DNA from: Terriglobia bacterium
GTDB taxonomy: Bacteria; Acidobacteriota; Vicinamibacteria; Vicinamibacterales; CAVVIG01
Assembly: GCA_020073005.1 (NCBI GenBank)
Contig: JAIQFX010000060.1
Location: forward strand, 1-33,368
DNA: 33,368 nucleotides
Reading direction: 5' to 3'
In this document: in pieces, positions 1 through 7,912 of the stretch
Numbering within the stretch: the first letter of the stretch is position 1
Layout of the letters: every line of letters begins with the position of its first letter
The notes under the pieces: model-generated
What the model saw: the letters and a program-made list of their open reading frames with translations, nothing else
The model's database searches: none
Told to the model about the DNA's origin: nothing
Translations under genes and position numbers: made by a program

Positions 1-780
1 ACCGTGGAGAAGCGCGACACGAAAGAGGTCTACATCTCCGATTACGACGGCGACGGACAAACGCGCGTGACGCTCGGCAGGACGCTGAACGTGTTTCCGC
101 GCTGGTCGCCCGACGGCAAGTCGATCGCCTACACGTCGTTCCGGCGAGGCGGCGCGAACATCTTCATCTCGAACATCTATCAGGGCACGCTCGAGGAATT
201 GACGCAGGGCAAGGACGAGAGCTGGCTAGCCGCGTGGTCGCCTGACGGCGCGCGCCTCTGCTTCGCCTCGTCGCGCGACGGCAACGGCAATTCCAGCCTC
301 TACATCGTGAATCGTGACGGCACGGGCATCCGCCGGCTGACGAACCATCCGAGCATCAACATATCGCCGACGTGGAGTCCGTCCGGCACTCAGATCGCGT
401 TCACGTCGGACCGGACCGGCGCGCCACAAATCTACGTGATGAGCGCAGACGGTCTCGGCCAGCAGACACGCATCACCATCGGCGAGACCTACGCGGACAA
501 ACCGACGTGGTCCCCGGCGCCGTACAACGAGATCGCCTACACGTCAGGGGCGGGCGTCAACGACATCAAGGTCATCGACATGGCCACGCGTGAGGTCCGC
601 CAATTGACCTTCGGTGAAGGCAAGAACGAGAGCCCCGTCTTTTCGCCGAACGGCCGGCACATCGCGTTCACGTCCACGCGTTCGGGAAAGAAGCAGATCT
701 ACACGATCGCCCGCACTGGCAAGGACGTGAAGCAGATCACGCGCACCGGCAACAACGAGCACCCCGACTGGTCGCGATGA
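1..780 (+). CDS. tolB: TolB, Tol-Pal beta-propeller protein (5' end outside window)
   Basis: This is the C-terminal 259 residues of the periplasmic TolB propeller, which binds Pal and takes part in outer-membrane constriction and integrity. Successive WD40-like PD40 blades are visible, with repeated patterns such as WSPDGKSIAYTS, WSPDGARLCFASSRDG, WSPSGTQIAFTSDR and FSPNGRHIAFTSTRSGKKQIY, ending in HPDWSR. Full-length TolB is about 430 residues, so the N-terminal domain and signal peptide lie to the left. The GTG at position 4 is an internal Val codon, because the frame is open to the window edge. pal and cpoB follow directly on the same strand, which supports the call. Identification is secure; the true start cannot be seen. 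Confidence 0.93.
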   Translation, partial: TVEKRDTKEVYISDYDGDGQTRVTLGRTLNVFPRWSPDGKSIAYTSFRRGGANIFISNIYQGTLEELTQGKDESWLAAWSPDGARLCFASSRDGNGNSSLYIVNRDGTGIRRLTNHPSINISPTWSPSGTQIAFTSDRTGAPQIYVMSADGLGQQTRITIGETYADKPTWSPAPYNEIAYTSGAGVNDIKVIDMATREVRQLTFGEGKNESPVFSPNGRHIAFTSTRSGKKQIYTIARTGKDVKQITRTGNNEHPDWSR

Positions 781-811
781 CCACCCGCGCCCGCAGACTG
801 GAGCATCGACG

Positions 812-1387
812 ATGAATCCGCGAAGGATGGCGGTCCTGATGGTAGCCCTGTCGCTGGGCGTCGCGGCCGCCTGCAGCAAGAAGGCGCCCGTCGTGCAGCC
901 GACGCCGCCGCCCGCACCCGCTGGACAGGCGTTGCCGGAGACGCGCCCGCCGGCCCCGGCTGAAGCGGTCGCCGAGCCCGTCGTCGCGCTGCCGCCGATC
1001 GTCCGCGACGATCCCATCGCGTCAGCCTCGCTCGACGACCTGAACCGCAACTCCCCGCTCAAGCCGGCCTTCTTCGACTACAACAGCAGCGAGCTGAACG
1101 CCGAAGGCCAGAAAGCGCTCGACGAGAACGCGGGCGTGCTGAAGCGCTTCCCGGCCTGGGCGATCACCATCGAAGGCCACTGCGATGAACGCGGGACGGC
1201 CGAGTACAATCTAGCGTTGGGCGAGCGGCGCGCCGTGGCCGCGCGAACCTATCTGGTGTCGCTCGGGATCGCCGCGGACCGGCTGCGCGTGGTCAGCTAC
1301 GGGAAGGAGTTCCCCTTCGATCCCGGCCACACGGAGGCGGCGTTCGCGAAGAACCGCCGGGCGCACTTCGTCATCACGGCCAAGTGA
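812..1387 (+). CDS. pal: Pal, peptidoglycan-associated lipoprotein
   Basis: This 191-residue outer-membrane lipoprotein links the outer membrane to peptidoglycan and binds TolB. It has a lipoprotein signal of about 20 residues with the lipidated Cys at 21 (GVAAACSKK). A Pro/Ala-rich linker follows to about residue 60. The OmpA-like domain occupies roughly 80-188 and carries the peptidoglycan-binding signature GHCDERGTAEYNLALGERRA. The lipobox has Ala at -3 where Leu is commoner, but the Cys and hydrophobic core are clear. It begins 31 bases after tolB, and cpoB starts 4 bases after its stop, so the three genes are probably one transcript. Confidence 0.95.
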   Translation: MNPRRMAVLMVALSLGVAAACSKKAPVVQPTPPPAPAGQALPETRPPAPAEAVAEPVVALPPIVRDDPIASASLDDLNRNSPLKPAFFDYNSSELNAEGQKALDENAGVLKRFPAWAITIEGHCDERGTAEYNLALGERRAVAARTYLVSLGIAADRLRVVSYGKEFPFDPGHTEAAFAKNRRAHFVITAK

Positions 1388-1391
1388 ATTT

Positions 1392-2255
1392 ATGAAGCTC
1401 AAGCACTCGCTCTCCGCCGCATTCGCTCTCGCGCTGACGCTCGCGGCCGCCGCGCCGGCGTCGGCCGCGAACAAGGAACATCAGCAGCTGATGGCCGACC
1501 TGCGGATCCTGCAGGAACAGGCGCAGCTGCTGCAGACCACGCTCGAGGCCATCAACGAGTCGATGAAGGCGATGGACGGACGCGTGACCCAGCGCGTGGA
1601 CCAGCTGTCCGCGGTCCTCGTCAAGGCGTTCGCCGATCAGAAGCTGAGCCTCGACAATCTGTCGAACGACGTGCGCGTCATTCGCGAGAAGCTCGACGAC
1701 AACAACGTCCGCATCGGCTCGCTGACGCAGGAAGTCAACGCGCTGCGGCAGTCGCTGCAGCAGATGAGCGCGCGCCCGACGGCTCCGCCTCCGGATGCGG
1801 ACGCGGCGGCCGCCGCCGGCACGCAGCCCGCGCCGAGCGCTCCCGCGAGCGCGCCGCCCCTCGTGCCGCCGGGCGCGTCACCGCAGAAATACTGGGACGC
1901 CGCGATGGCGGACTACTTTTCGGCGAACTACGACCTCGCGGTCAGCGGCTTCACCGCCTACATCACGAGCTTCCCGAAAGCGGACATGGCGGCCGATGCG
2001 CAGGTGTACATCTGCAAGTCGTACGTGAACGACCACAAGGACGACAAGGCCGCCGAGGCGTGCGACGTCGCCATCCGCACGTATCCGAACGGCAAAGCCA
2101 TTCCCGACGCGTACTATCTGAAGGGCCTCGCGCTGAAGAACCTGCGCCAGCTCGATCGCGCGCGCGAGGCGTTCGAGACGGTCGTGAAGAACCATCCGGA
2201 CAGCGACGCCGCGCGGCTCGCGCGTCAGGCGCTCGCGCAACTCGGCAAGCCGTGA
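1392..2255 (+). CDS. cpoB: CpoB/YbgF, Tol-Pal accessory TPR protein
   Basis: This is a 287-residue periplasmic protein. In gamma-proteobacteria the family couples the Tol system to peptidoglycan synthesis during division. A signal peptide spans residues 1-26 (cut near APASAA). A heptad-rich coiled coil covers about 30-125, matching the trimerisation segment of YbgF. A Pro/Ala linker runs 127-165. Tandem TPR-like repeats occupy 166-285, with the typical YbgF pattern of a repeat start (YWDAAMADYFSANYDLAVSGF) and a later DAYYLKGLALKNL. The ATG lies four bases after the pal stop. Position after tolB-pal is the usual one for this gene. The role in this organism is inferred from the family. Confidence 0.93.
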   Translation: MKLKHSLSAAFALALTLAAAAPASAANKEHQQLMADLRILQEQAQLLQTTLEAINESMKAMDGRVTQRVDQLSAVLVKAFADQKLSLDNLSNDVRVIREKLDDNNVRIGSLTQEVNALRQSLQQMSARPTAPPPDADAAAAAGTQPAPSAPASAPPLVPPGASPQKYWDAAMADYFSANYDLAVSGFTAYITSFPKADMAADAQVYICKSYVNDHKDDKAAEACDVAIRTYPNGKAIPDAYYLKGLALKNLRQLDRAREAFETVVKNHPDSDAARLARQALAQLGKP

Positions 2256-2268
2256 ACACCGGACGATG

Positions 2269-2274
2269 TAGAAT
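2269..2274 (+). promoter_or_regulatory. Possible -10 element (TAGAAT) for ssb
   Basis: TAGAAT lies in the 27-base gap between cpoB and ssb, and its last base is 8 bases before the ssb ATG. A start of transcription about 7 bases downstream would fall on or next to the start codon, giving a leaderless or nearly leaderless mRNA. No Shine-Dalgarno sequence is seen before this ATG. No clear -35 was found. The call rests on position and hexamer match only. Confidence 0.35.
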
Positions 2275-2282
2275 GCTCGCCT

Positions 2283-2729
2283 ATGGGTAGCGTCAACAAA
2301 GTGATTCTCGTCGGCAACCTCGGCCGCGACGCCGAGTTGCGATACACGCCCGGCGGCGCCGCGGTCGCCACGCTCAACATGGCGACCACCGAGGTCTGGA
2401 ACGACAAGGCCGGCCAGCGCCAGGAAAAAACCGAATGGCACCGCGTCGTCCTGTGGGGAAAATCCGCGGAGTCGCTGTCCGAGTACCTGACCAAGGGCAA
2501 GCAGATCTACATCGAAGGCCGTCTGCAGACGCGTCAGTGGGACGACAAGGACGGCAATAAACGCTACACGACGGAAATTCGCGCCGATCGGGTGGTCCTG
2601 CTTGGCGGCGGCAGTCGCGGCGGCGGTGGCGCGGCGACGCGCGGTGGCGACGAGAGCATGGGCGCGGGAGGCCACGCGCCGGCGCCCGAATCGTCCGAGC
2701 CGCTGACGGACGACGATATCCCGTTCTGA
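2283..2729 (+). CDS. ssb: Single-stranded DNA-binding protein
   Basis: This is a 148-residue SSB, which coats single-stranded DNA in replication, recombination and repair and recruits partners through its C-terminal tip. The OB fold covers about residues 2-105 and shows the family landmarks [13 protein letters not shown] near the N-terminus, [11 protein letters not shown] in the middle and [18 protein letters not shown] Gly-rich linker of about 25 residues follows. The protein ends in the acidic DDDIPF tip that contacts SSB partners such as RecJ-type nucleases and helicases. Length is normal for a bacterial SSB. It is the last + strand gene before a convergent - strand operon. Confidence 0.97.
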   Translation: MGSVNKVILVGNLGRDAELRYTPGGAAVATLNMATTEVWNDKAGQRQEKTEWHRVVLWGKSAESLSEYLTKGKQIYIEGRLQTRQWDDKDGNKRYTTEIRADRVVLLGGGSRGGGGAATRGGDESMGAGGHAPAPESSEPLTDDDIPF

Positions 2730-2813
2730 ATTGGGTACGTGAGGAGTTGGGTAATCGAGTAATGGCGTTACGCGCCCATTACCCAACTACCCCATTCCCC
2801 ACGTACCCAATTC
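2728..2813. repeat. Long imperfect palindrome between convergent genes; repeat or bidirectional terminator
   Basis: This spacer between the converging ssb and cupin genes is almost wholly an inverted repeat. The outer arms are exact over 14 bases: GAATTGGGTACGTG at 2728-2741 with its complement at 2800-2813. An inner exact pair of 11 bases follows: AGTTGGGTAAT at 2745-2755 with 2778-2788. The loop region (2756-2777) can pair further. Both arms are built from degenerate words around TTGGGTAA / TTACCCAA at roughly seven- to nine-base spacing. There is no T-run, so intrinsic termination is uncertain, but the position between two gene ends suits a bidirectional terminator or mRNA 3'-end stabiliser. 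Confidence 0.8.
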
Positions 2814-3162
2814 ACCCTCTTCCATACCGATCTTCGAGCCGCACCACGTCGTGCAGTTCGGGTGTCGACACTTCGAAGATGTCGCTGTCTTCGATTGCCG
2901 TCATCCGGTGCACGGTCTTCGGCGTGATGTGGACGTGCTCGCCGGGGCGCATCTCGTGGCGCTCGAGCACGCCGTCGCGCTGAATCTCGAACAGGATCCG
3001 CCCCGACTGCAGGTAGATCGTCTCGTCCTTGATGTTGTGGTACTGGAGGCTCAGCGCGTGGCCGGCGTTCACGTGGATGATCTTCCCCACGTAGCGATCG
3101 GTCTTCGCCCAGTGGATCTCGTACCCCCAGGGTTTGTCTACGCGCGTGCTCTCACCGCTCAC
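2812..3162 (-). CDS. Single-domain cupin, mannose-6-phosphate isomerase type II-like
   Basis: This is a 116-residue one-domain cupin related to the C-terminal isomerase domain of type II mannose-6-phosphate isomerase/GDP-mannose pyrophosphorylase. Family signs are the N-terminal KPWGYE motif, the metal-binding QYHNIKDETIYLQSG segment and the second cupin motif around HITPKTVHRM. It starts with GTG, and the four bases GTGA (3159-3162) are shared with the stop of the EI gene upstream, so translation is probably coupled. The end of the gene reaches into the palindrome at 2728-2813. Activity could be sugar-phosphate isomerisation or simple sugar binding; its place directly after EI suggests, but does not show, a link to sugar metabolism. 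Confidence 0.85.
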   Translation of the reverse strand: MSGESTRVDKPWGYEIHWAKTDRYVGKIIHVNAGHALSLQYHNIKDETIYLQSGRILFEIQRDGVLERHEMRPGEHVHITPKTVHRMTAIEDSDIFEVSTPELHDVVRLEDRYGRG

Positions 3163-4928
3163 GACGTCACTCCCCTGTTCGATGTCAGCCGGCCGAGCGC
3201 GGCCTGCAGTTCGCGTTCGATCTCGTCAACGGTCCCGAGCCGCAGGACCCGCCGCGCGAGCGCGCGCAGCTCGTCGCCGCGCACCTCCGCGAGCACCTGC
3301 TTCGCGACCGGAATGGCGCCCGGCGTCATGCTGAACTCGGTCAGCCCGAGCCCGACGAGCAGCGTCAACAGCGCCGGATCCGACGCCATCTCGCCGCACA
3401 GCGAGACCGGGATCCGCCGCCGGCCCGCGGCGCGCCGCACCATCCGAATCATGCGCAGGACCGCGGGATGCACGGGCTCGTACAAGGGCGACACGCGCGC
3501 GTCCGCGCGATCGACCGCCAGGCAGTACTGAATCAGATCGTTGGTCCCGATGGTGAAGAAATCCACCTCGCGCGCCAGCAGATCGGCCGTGTAGGCCGCG
3601 GCCGGTATCTCGATCATGACGCCGACCGGCACGTGCGGAAGCGTCTCGCCGCGCCGCGTGAGGTCGTGCGCGACGTCGGCGACCATCGCGCGCGCCTCGC
3701 GCACCTGCTCGACGCTCGAGACGAAGGGAAACATGATCCGCAGCTGTCCGTACCGGGCCGCGCGGAGGAGCGCCCGCAGCTGCGTCTTGAACAGGTCCGG
3801 CCGCGTCAGGCTCAATCTCAGGCCGCGCAGGCCCTGACGGCTGCCGCGGTCCTCGTACGGCTCCCACACCGACGTCAGCGGACGCCGCATCAGGCGCGAC
3901 GCCAGCTGATCCTCGTCGACGTCGAAGGTGCGCACGGTCACCGGACCAGGCGCCATCCCCTCCAGCAGGCGGCGGTACGTCTCGTACTGCCGCTCCTCGT
4001 CCGCCAGCTCGTCGGTCCCGCTCGTCAGCAGAAACTCCGAGCGGTAGAGGCCGATGCCCTCCGCGCCGGCGTAGCGCGCGGCCGCGAGGTCGTCCGGAAA
4101 CTCGATGTTGGCGTCGAGGCGGATGCGCGCGCCGTCCGCGGTCGTCGCCGGTCTGCGCCGTTCGGCGTCTCCGGCCGCCGACGGCCGCCGGTCCTCCGCA
4201 TACCGCTCGGCCCGCGCCAGCTCCTCGGGCGTCGGATCGAGGATGACCTCGTTCGCGGTCCCGTCGATGATGACGATCTGCCCCGCCTGGACGCGGCGGC
4301 TCGCGTGGTGCAAGCCGACGACGGCCGGCACGTCGAGCGAGCGCGCGAGAATCGCGGTGTGATACGTGCGGCTGCCCGCGTCGGTGGCGAAGCCGCGGAC
4401 CTTCGTCCAGTCGACCTGCGCGGCGATGGACGGCGTCAGCTCGTCCGCGATCAGCACGGACGCTTCCTCGAGGTCGCGCAGCAAATCGCGCGGCGTCTCG
4501 ACGCCCTGCCGCAGATTCATGCGCAGCCGTCCCACGAGATCCGCGACGTCGCCCTTCCGCTCGCGGAGATACGGATCGGCGACCTCGTCGAACACGACGC
4601 TGAATTCCTGGAAGACCCGCTGCACGGCCCATTCCGCGTTCACGCGCTGGCCGCGCACGATGTCGGCCGCGCGCGGCAGGAGCATCGGATCGTCCAGCAT
4701 GAGCAGCTGCGCGTCGAACAGCAGCGCGAGCTCCGGTCGCTCGGCCACGCGCGTGCGGATCTCGACGAGCTGCTCGCGCGAACGCACGCGGCTGTCCTCG
4801 AGCCGCCGCAGTTCCTGAGCGACGCGATGGACCGCGATCTGGTACCGCAGGACGTGCGCCCGCTGGATGAGGACCACGGCGCGGCCTGCGACCACGCCGG
4901 GCGAGACGCCGATGCCCTTCAGGCGCAT
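3159..4928 (-). CDS. ptsI: Phosphotransferase system enzyme I (PEP-protein phosphotransferase)
   Basis: This 589-residue EI takes phosphate from phosphoenolpyruvate and passes it to HPr. The N-terminus KGIGVSPGVVAGRAV opens the HPr-binding and phosphohistidine region. The phosphorylated residue is His190 in GSRTYHTAILARS, a slight variant of the usual GGRTSHTAI. The PEP-binding TIM barrel starts near 270 with EGIGLYRSEFLL, then IEIPAAAYTADLL, TIGTNDLIQYCLAVDR and the catalytic Cys511 in LCGEMASDP. It overlaps the HPr gene before it by 10 bases and the cupin after it by 4. No EIIB or EIIC sugar transporter is nearby. A GAF domain, as in the nitrogen-PTS EI (PtsP), is absent, so PtsI-type EI is the better name. 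Confidence 0.95.
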   Translation of the reverse strand: MRLKGIGVSPGVVAGRAVVLIQRAHVLRYQIAVHRVAQELRRLEDSRVRSREQLVEIRTRVAERPELALLFDAQLLMLDDPMLLPRAADIVRGQRVNAEWAVQRVFQEFSVVFDEVADPYLRERKGDVADLVGRLRMNLRQGVETPRDLLRDLEEASVLIADELTPSIAAQVDWTKVRGFATDAGSRTYHTAILARSLDVPAVVGLHHASRRVQAGQIVIIDGTANEVILDPTPEELARAERYAEDRRPSAAGDAERRRPATTADGARIRLDANIEFPDDLAAARYAGAEGIGLYRSEFLLTSGTDELADEERQYETYRRLLEGMAPGPVTVRTFDVDEDQLASRLMRRPLTSVWEPYEDRGSRQGLRGLRLSLTRPDLFKTQLRALLRAARYGQLRIMFPFVSSVEQVREARAMVADVAHDLTRRGETLPHVPVGVMIEIPAAAYTADLLAREVDFFTIGTNDLIQYCLAVDRADARVSPLYEPVHPAVLRMIRMVRRAAGRRRIPVSLCGEMASDPALLTLLVGLGLTEFSMTPGAIPVAKQVLAEVRGDELRALARRVLRLGTVDEIERELQAALGRLTSNRGVTS

Positions 4929-5194
4929 GTCTCCTCGCCGAATCCGGATTCCACGAGCGCGACCAGCGCGCGCACGGCGTCCTGCTCGTCGGCGCCGTCG
5001 GCCGAGATGGTGATCGTCGAGCCGCGCGCCGCGGCCAGCAGCAGTATCCCCATGATGCTCTTCCCGTCCATTTCGCGTCCGTCGCGCGCCACCTTGACGC
5101 GCGATTCGAACCGCGTCGCCACGTGGACGAACTTCGCGGCCGCGCGCGCGTGCATGCCGAGCTGATTGACGACGGTCACGGCCTGGGCGGTCAT
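4919..5194 (-). CDS. ptsH: HPr phosphocarrier protein
   Basis: This is a 91-residue HPr. His15 in QLGMHARAA is the site phosphorylated by EI. Ser46 in MDGKSIMGIL is the site used by HPr kinase/phosphorylase, which is encoded 1.4 kb upstream in the same run. The frame stays open far upstream, but the start is set by homology and by the ATG at 5194, whose ATGA overlaps the stop of the EIIA gene by four bases. Its own stop overlaps the EI start by ten bases. HPr here can receive two opposing phosphorylations, as in Firmicutes and in alpha-proteobacterial regulatory PTS. Confidence 0.95.
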   Translation of the reverse strand: MTAQAVTVVNQLGMHARAAAKFVHVATRFESRVKVARDGREMDGKSIMGILLLAAARGSTITISADGADEQDAVRALVALVESGFGEETCA

Positions 5195-5604
5195 GGCCCC
5201 GCCTTCTCCCCGCGCAACAGATCCGACGCGACCCAGATCGCCGCGCGCCCGTGCTCGCGCATTTCCTTGGCGACCGCCAGCAGGTTCGACGACCGCCGCA
5301 GGCTCGCCAGCTTGATCAGCATCGGCAGGTTCACGCCCGTGATGACTTCGACGCGATCGGTCTCGAGAAACGTCATGCCCAGATTCGACGGCGTGCCGCC
5401 GAACATGTCCGTCAGCAGCAGCACGCCCTCTTCGCCGCGCACGCGCTCGATCGCCTTCGCGATGTCCTCGCGCGCGTCGTTGACCTCGTCGTGCCAGCCG
5501 ATCGAGACCGCGGTGAACTGCGGCAGATCGCCGACGATCATCTCGGCGGCGTTGACCAGCTCCGTCGCCAGTTGTCCGTGCGTGACGACCACGACGCCGA
5601 TCAT
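5191..5604 (-). CDS. PTS EIIA component, mannose/sorbose family
   Basis: This is a 137-residue EIIA of the mannose class, a small cytoplasmic protein phosphorylated by HPr. The active residue is His9 in VVVTHGQLA. The family-typical LLLTDMFGGTPSN and VITGVNLPML motifs follow. No EIIB, EIIC or EIID lies in the window, so it may serve as a regulatory end point of the phosphate chain, as EIIA(man)-like ManX proteins do in alpha-proteobacteria. A GGAGG-like stretch precedes the ATG. It shares four bases with the HPr start; 42 bases separate it from rapZ. The substrate or partner cannot be read from sequence. Confidence 0.93.
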   Translation of the reverse strand: MIGVVVVTHGQLATELVNAAEMIVGDLPQFTAVSIGWHDEVNDAREDIAKAIERVRGEEGVLLLTDMFGGTPSNLGMTFLETDRVEVITGVNLPMLIKLASLRRSSNLLAVAKEMREHGRAAIWVASDLLRGEKAGP

Positions 5605-5646
5605 CGCGGCCTCCGCGCTGGAAGATTGCCGCCGGGTGCCGTTCGC

Positions 5647-6585
5647 TCACGCATGCGCGATGTCCCGATGCCGGACGCGGACGCGCGCCAGCCCCGCGTC
5701 CGCCAGCGCCCGCCGCAGGCGCTCGGCGATCATCACGGACCGGTGGCGGCCGCCGGTGCACCCGATGGCGATGGTCAGGTAGCTCTTCCCTTCCGCGACG
5801 TAATACGGCACCACGAAGCGCACGTAATCGTCGAGCCGGTCCATGAACGCGCGGGTCGACGCGTCCTTCTCCATGAACTGGATCACGGCGCGATCGCGCC
5901 CGGTCCGCCGCCGGAGCGTCGGCACGAAGTGCGGGTTCGGCAGGCAGCGCACGTCGAAGACGAGGTCCGCGTCCACCGGCAGGCCGTGCTTGAAGCCGAA
6001 GCTGAGGAGCGTGACGACGAGCCGGGCCCGCGTCCGATCGCGCGACAGGCCCATGAAGAAATGCCGCAGCTCGTGCACGGTCATGTCGGACGTGTCGACG
6101 ATCTCGTCCGCCAGATCCCGAATCGGTCTGAGCCGCGCGCGTTCTTCGCGAATGCCCTCGCGCACGGACCGGTCGGGCGCGAGCGGGTGCGGCCGCCGGG
6201 TCTCGCTGAACCGGCGGACGAGCGAGGCGTCGGTCGACTCGAGAAAGATCAGAATCGGATTCAGCCGAGGGATCGCGTGCAGCTTGCGGAAGATCTTCGG
6301 GAACGACGACAGGAACTCGCCCTCGCGGACGTCGACGACGATCGCCACGCGCTCGATGTCGCCGCCCGCGCGCAGCGACAGCTTCGCCAGCGTCGGGATG
6401 AGCGTCGTCGGCAGGTTGTCGACGCAGAAGTAGCCGAGGTCCTCGAGGGCCCGAATCGCCTGCGACTTGCCCGATCCCGAGAGCCCGGTGATCACGATGA
6501 ACGGTTGTCCGCCCCCGCGTGACGCGGCCAGCGATCGCGGAGCGCGGCGCGACGCCCGCGACGTCCGTGCCGGGCGGACCCTCAT
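5647..6585 (-). CDS. rapZ: RapZ/YvcJ family nucleotide-binding RNase adapter
   Basis: This 312-residue P-loop protein belongs to the RapZ (YhbJ/YvcJ) family. In E. coli RapZ guides RNase E to the small RNA GlmZ and so controls glucosamine-6-phosphate synthesis. Walker A is at residues 34-41 (GLSGSGKS), followed by the family motif LGYFCVDNLP. The C-terminal domain has CTGGRHRSV and the arginine-rich FMGLSRDRTRARL region. The first 26 residues are an Arg/Ala/Ser-rich basic extension not usual for the family. The ATG overlaps the hprK stop by four bases (ATGA). Linkage to hprK, HPr and rpoN is the classic neighbourhood. RNA targets here are unknown. Confidence 0.95.
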   Translation of the reverse strand: MRVRPARTSRASRRAPRSLAASRGGGQPFIVITGLSGSGKSQAIRALEDLGYFCVDNLPTTLIPTLAKLSLRAGGDIERVAIVVDVREGEFLSSFPKIFRKLHAIPRLNPILIFLESTDASLVRRFSETRRPHPLAPDRSVREGIREERARLRPIRDLADEIVDTSDMTVHELRHFFMGLSRDRTRARLVVTLLSFGFKHGLPVDADLVFDVRCLPNPHFVPTLRRRTGRDRAVIQFMEKDASTRAFMDRLDDYVRFVVPYYVAEGKSYLTIAIGCTGGRHRSVMIAERLRRALADAGLARVRVRHRDIAHA

Positions 6586-7595
6586 CGGCTTCCTCCGGGC
6601 TCGAGATCGTCGTCCTCGTCGTCGCTGGCGTCAGCCGGCGCGAACGCGGCCGCCTGCCGCAGCGACTGCTCGAGCCGATCGGCGAGGATGCGGGCCGCGT
6701 GGTGGCCTCTCGAGCGCAGCAACTGGTTTCGCGCCGCGACCTCCACGAGGATCGCGATGTTGCGGCCCGGCGCGACCGGCATCCGGATCAGCGGGACGCG
6801 CAGGCCCATGATCTCGTCGAACTCGTCGTCCAGGCCGAGCCGCTCGTATTCGCGCCGCGGATCCCATCGCTCCAGCTGCACGACGAGCTCCACGCGCTTC
6901 GACGAACGTGTGGACGCGATGCCGAACAGTTCCTTGACGTTGATGACGCCCAGCCCGCGCAGTTCCATGTGATGGCGCGTCATCTCCGGGCAGTTGCCGA
7001 TGAGGATTGTCTCCTGGCGGCGGCGAAGCTCGACCGTGTCGTCGGCGACCAGCCGGTGGCCGCGGACGATCAGATCGAGCGCGCACTCGCTCTTGCCGAT
7101 GCCGCTCTCCCCCGTAATCAGGACGCCGAGTCCCAGAATGTCCATGAGCACCGCGTGGAGCATCGTGCGCTCGGCGAGCGAATCCTCCAGCATCGACGAG
7201 AGCTTCGCAATCGCGGTCGGCGTCGCAATCGCGGTCTTGATCAGCGGCACGCGCGCGCGCTCGGCCTCGCCCGCCAGTTCGGCCGGCGGCGTGAACCCGC
7301 CCGTGATCAGGACGCAGGGGAAATCGAGCGTCAGCGCGAGCCGGATCGACGCGACCCGAGCGGCAGTCTCGAGGCTCTCGAGGTAGCGAATCTCGCTCTC
7401 GCCGAAAATCAGGACGCGGCCGGGCTTGAGATATTCGTGGAAGCCGGCCAGCGCCAGGCCGGTTTTCTGAATGTGGGGATTGGTGATGACTCGATCCAGG
7501 CCGCTCGCGCCGGCCAGCAGCTCGAGCGGCAGGCCGAACGCTTCGGGGTGGCTCGCGAGGAGCGCGCCCACGGTCACACCGAGCGGTGCAGACAT
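6582..7595 (-). CDS. hprK: HPr kinase/phosphorylase
   Basis: This is a 337-residue HprK, which phosphorylates HPr on Ser46 with ATP or PPi and removes the same phosphate. The N-terminal domain (1-130) resembles DRTGG/HprK-N domains. The catalytic domain carries Walker A at 162-169 (GESGIGKS), the preceding His147 in the position of the catalytic histidine, and the HprK signature around LVADDTVELRR and GLGVINVKELFGI. The last ~20 residues form an unusual acidic tail (DASDDEDDD). The gene lies 11 bases after hpf and overlaps rapZ by four. Presence with an HPr that keeps Ser46 indicates a working regulatory pair. Confidence 0.96.
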   Translation of the reverse strand: MSAPLGVTVGALLASHPEAFGLPLELLAGASGLDRVITNPHIQKTGLALAGFHEYLKPGRVLIFGESEIRYLESLETAARVASIRLALTLDFPCVLITGGFTPPAELAGEAERARVPLIKTAIATPTAIAKLSSMLEDSLAERTMLHAVLMDILGLGVLITGESGIGKSECALDLIVRGHRLVADDTVELRRRQETILIGNCPEMTRHHMELRGLGVINVKELFGIASTRSSKRVELVVQLERWDPRREYERLGLDDEFDEIMGLRVPLIRMPVAPGRNIAILVEVAARNQLLRSRGHHAARILADRLEQSLRQAAAFAPADASDDEDDDLEPGGSR

Positions 7596-7606
7596 GAGCG
7601 ACTAGC

Positions 7607-7912
7607 TTACCCCCGGCGTTTCTGCGCCCGCCACTTGCCCTTCACCTTCTTCGCCTGGTGGGCGATCTTGCCGACGGCTTCCGTCAGCGAGGTCGCCCAG
7701 GTCGCCTTGGCGCCGACGCCGTGGAGAAACCTCTCGCCGCGGGCGTGGAGCGTGATGTCGGCGCGATGCCGGTAGCGCTCCTTGGTCAGCACGGCCTGCG
7801 CCGACACGGCGTGGTCGTTGAGGAGGCGTTCGAGCTTGGCGAGTTTGCGATCGACGAGACGTCGCAGGGCGGGCGTGATCTCGACGTGACGCCCGGTCAG
7901 TTCCAGCCGCAT
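7607..7912 (-). CDS. hpf: Ribosome hibernation promoting factor, short form (HPF/YfiA family)
   Basis: This is a 101-residue protein of the HPF/YfiA (RaiA) family, which binds the 30S decoding region and inactivates ribosomes in stationary phase. The family start MRLELTGRHVEITPALRRLV, the central AQAVLTKERYRHRADITLHARG and a lysine-rich C-terminus are present. It lacks the long-form dimerisation domain. The start ATG shares one base with the rpoN stop (TGATG at 7910-7914 read on the - strand), so the two are translated in tandem. Placement right after rpoN is the conserved order seen in proteobacteria. Confidence 0.93.
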   Translation of the reverse strand: MRLELTGRHVEITPALRRLVDRKLAKLERLLNDHAVSAQAVLTKERYRHRADITLHARGERFLHGVGAKATWATSLTEAVGKIAHQAKKVKGKWRAQKRRG

